This document shows, piece after piece, positions 62,915 to 64,000 of a DNA stretch of 64,000 bases (position 1 is its first letter; each line of letters starts with the position of its first letter). The stretch comes from Quillaja saponaria (lineage: Eukaryota > Streptophyta > Magnoliopsida > Fabales > Quillajaceae), in the NCBI GenBank assembly GCA_029379385.1, contig CM055607.1:4216001-4280000 (forward strand), written 5' to 3'. A model generated the notes under the pieces. It was not told the DNA's origin. It did not search any database and worked only from the letters and a program-made list of their open reading frames with translations. The translations under genes and the position numbers were made by a program.

Positions 62915-63619
62915 ATGGAATTTTGTAAATTCTACAACTCGATCTCTTTCTTTTGTATACTTTCTCTTCTCGTTTCCACAGCTAGTGCAATTTCTCATGT
63001 AATTAAATTTTAATCTATATGCTTCTCATTTTTCAAAGTTGAATATTATAAATAAGTATTTACTAATCCAAATTTGTGTACTTTTTTTTTTCTACAGTTT
63101 CCAAGCGAAGATTCAAGTGGGAATATAGAGTGGTATAATGACAAAGATATCATGTGCCTAATTGAATTGTAAAAAATCTTAATTTTCTTATCGTTATTAT
63201 TTTATTTTTTTAAAATTTAGTTATCACATTCGAATCAGCTTACTAAATTTTCTATTTATATTGCTGTTTAATATTGTATTAACCATTTGGTTTATATGAT
63301 AAATTATGTTCAATTTTGTTGCATAACATTAATACTTGGAATATTATATGGTAAATTATTTTGAATTAAATATTTAATTAATTACGTTAACATAATTTAT
63401 CAAACACATTTGTTAGGGAGTTGGATAGTGATGTGTGGTTTAGAACTTGCAATGACCTTTCAACTCCTAATTGTCCAACTGGTCCAAACCCAGATGCTGA
63501 TTTTGGGGAATAACCAATGCTGCCTGCTCAGCATAATGGTTAATGGAACTAAGAAAGGCATTAATTGTTGTTTCTGTTCACAATATGATTCTTCACAGAT
63601 CAGATATTCAGTACAGTGA
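62915..63619 (+). CDS. Candidate small secreted cysteine-rich protein, unrecognised family
   Basis: Three exons fit GT/AG borders and a continuous frame: 62915-62998, 63098-63168 and 63417 onward. Exon 1 encodes an ideal signal peptide (SISFFCILSLLVSTASA). The mature part begins near ISHFPSEDSSGNIEWYN and continues with WFRTCNDLSTPNCPTG. As read, the ORF stops at 63511-63513 (83 residues). In the next frame after a run of four G (63505-63508) a further cysteine-rich stretch follows (NNQCCLLSIMVNGTKKG, then INCCFCSQYD) to a stop at 63617-63619. One G fewer would join them into about 118 residues with eight cysteines after the signal. I know no family with this spacing. It could be a defence or reproductive signalling peptide or a decayed gene; no function is assigned. 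Confidence 0.5.
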
Positions 63620-64000
63620 AATCAAAATTTTAAATAATCATATTTGATCCGGAACTTATCATGATAGGTTTGGTTTGGCTCGAGTGGCCTGTCGGATACG
63701 AGTCAATATATAGATAAACACAATCACGTAAAAATCAAAAATAAAATAAAATAGAAAATCGAAGAATTTGAACTACTAATGAAAATTTCATTTAAACAAG
63801 TCAACCGTCGAAGAATTTTGTTTTACCTACCTATGATTTACTGGTTTTTCATTTTGATAATGATTTTAAGATTATCATTTCGTTTACGTGAAGTTAACTT
63901 ATTATCAGTTAAATTAAAATTTTAAACCACCTGTGGTAAAACATAATTTACTCTGGACCAATCTTTCCAATTTACAATAGCTTGGCTGACTAAATAATTT
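63620..64000. other. 3' flank of the secreted-protein gene
   Basis: AT-rich DNA with no feature I can support. Confidence 0.6.

Noticed and set aside
1..64000. tRNA, rRNA or CRISPR-like arrays
   Set aside because: No tRNA cloverleaf, rRNA segment or regularly spaced repeat array was seen by eye. A tRNA scan was not possible.

Overview
This window is nuclear DNA from a eudicot plant. Genes carry many introns with GT/AG borders, intergenic DNA is AT-rich, and the proteins (ABCB19, a PRE-type bHLH, HD-Zip I, plant-type glutaredoxin, MAPKKK17/18-like kinases) are plant families. I cannot name the species. Coordinates were derived by hand reading and splice-site inspection.

Layout. 1-7290 (+) is ABCB19, an auxin/brassinosteroid ABC transporter that lacks only its extreme N terminus. 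13773-14588 (+) is a two-exon PRE-family atypical bHLH. 19377-22453 (+) is a BPA1-like RRM protein gene with two frame lesions. 25709-27029 (-) is an intronless MGC-type glutaredoxin-domain protein with one homopolymer frameshift. 27030-37270 is gene-poor DNA with MITE-like elements. 37525-39228 (+) is an HD-Zip I factor of the ATHB3/13/20/23 group with a late frameshift. 41390-51470 is a tandem duplication of about 5 kb. Each unit holds a decayed LRR receptor kinase and a MAPKKK17/18-like kinase, and each ends in sequence of one intron of the next gene. 50628-55125 (-) is an intact ten-exon chloroplast-type 3-dehydroquinate synthase II homologue. 56613-59145 (-) is an aldose 1-epimerase family gene with a signal peptide and a small frame-breaking deletion. 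60560-61920 (-) is a decayed LINE reverse transcriptase. 62915-63619 (+) is a candidate small secreted cysteine-rich protein I do not recognise.

ABCB19, PRE5, the glutaredoxin gene and the dehydroquinate synthase gene also lie close together on Arabidopsis chromosome 3 (loci recalled as At3g28860, At3g28857, At3g28850 and At3g28760). HD-Zip and epimerase genes are neighbours in Arabidopsis at At5g15150/At5g15140. The window therefore looks like an ancestral block. Two of its genes (ABCB19, PRE5) act in auxin/brassinosteroid/gibberellin growth control, but nothing here shows that they are co-regulated.

Most coding frameshifts are one extra base in a short homopolymer. This may be a consensus-sequence artefact rather than pseudogenisation. 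I found no clear evidence for a wholly new biological system. The best leads are the cysteine-rich secreted peptide gene, the tandem kinase duplication with its coding minisatellite, and the uORF cluster in front of the HD-Zip gene.
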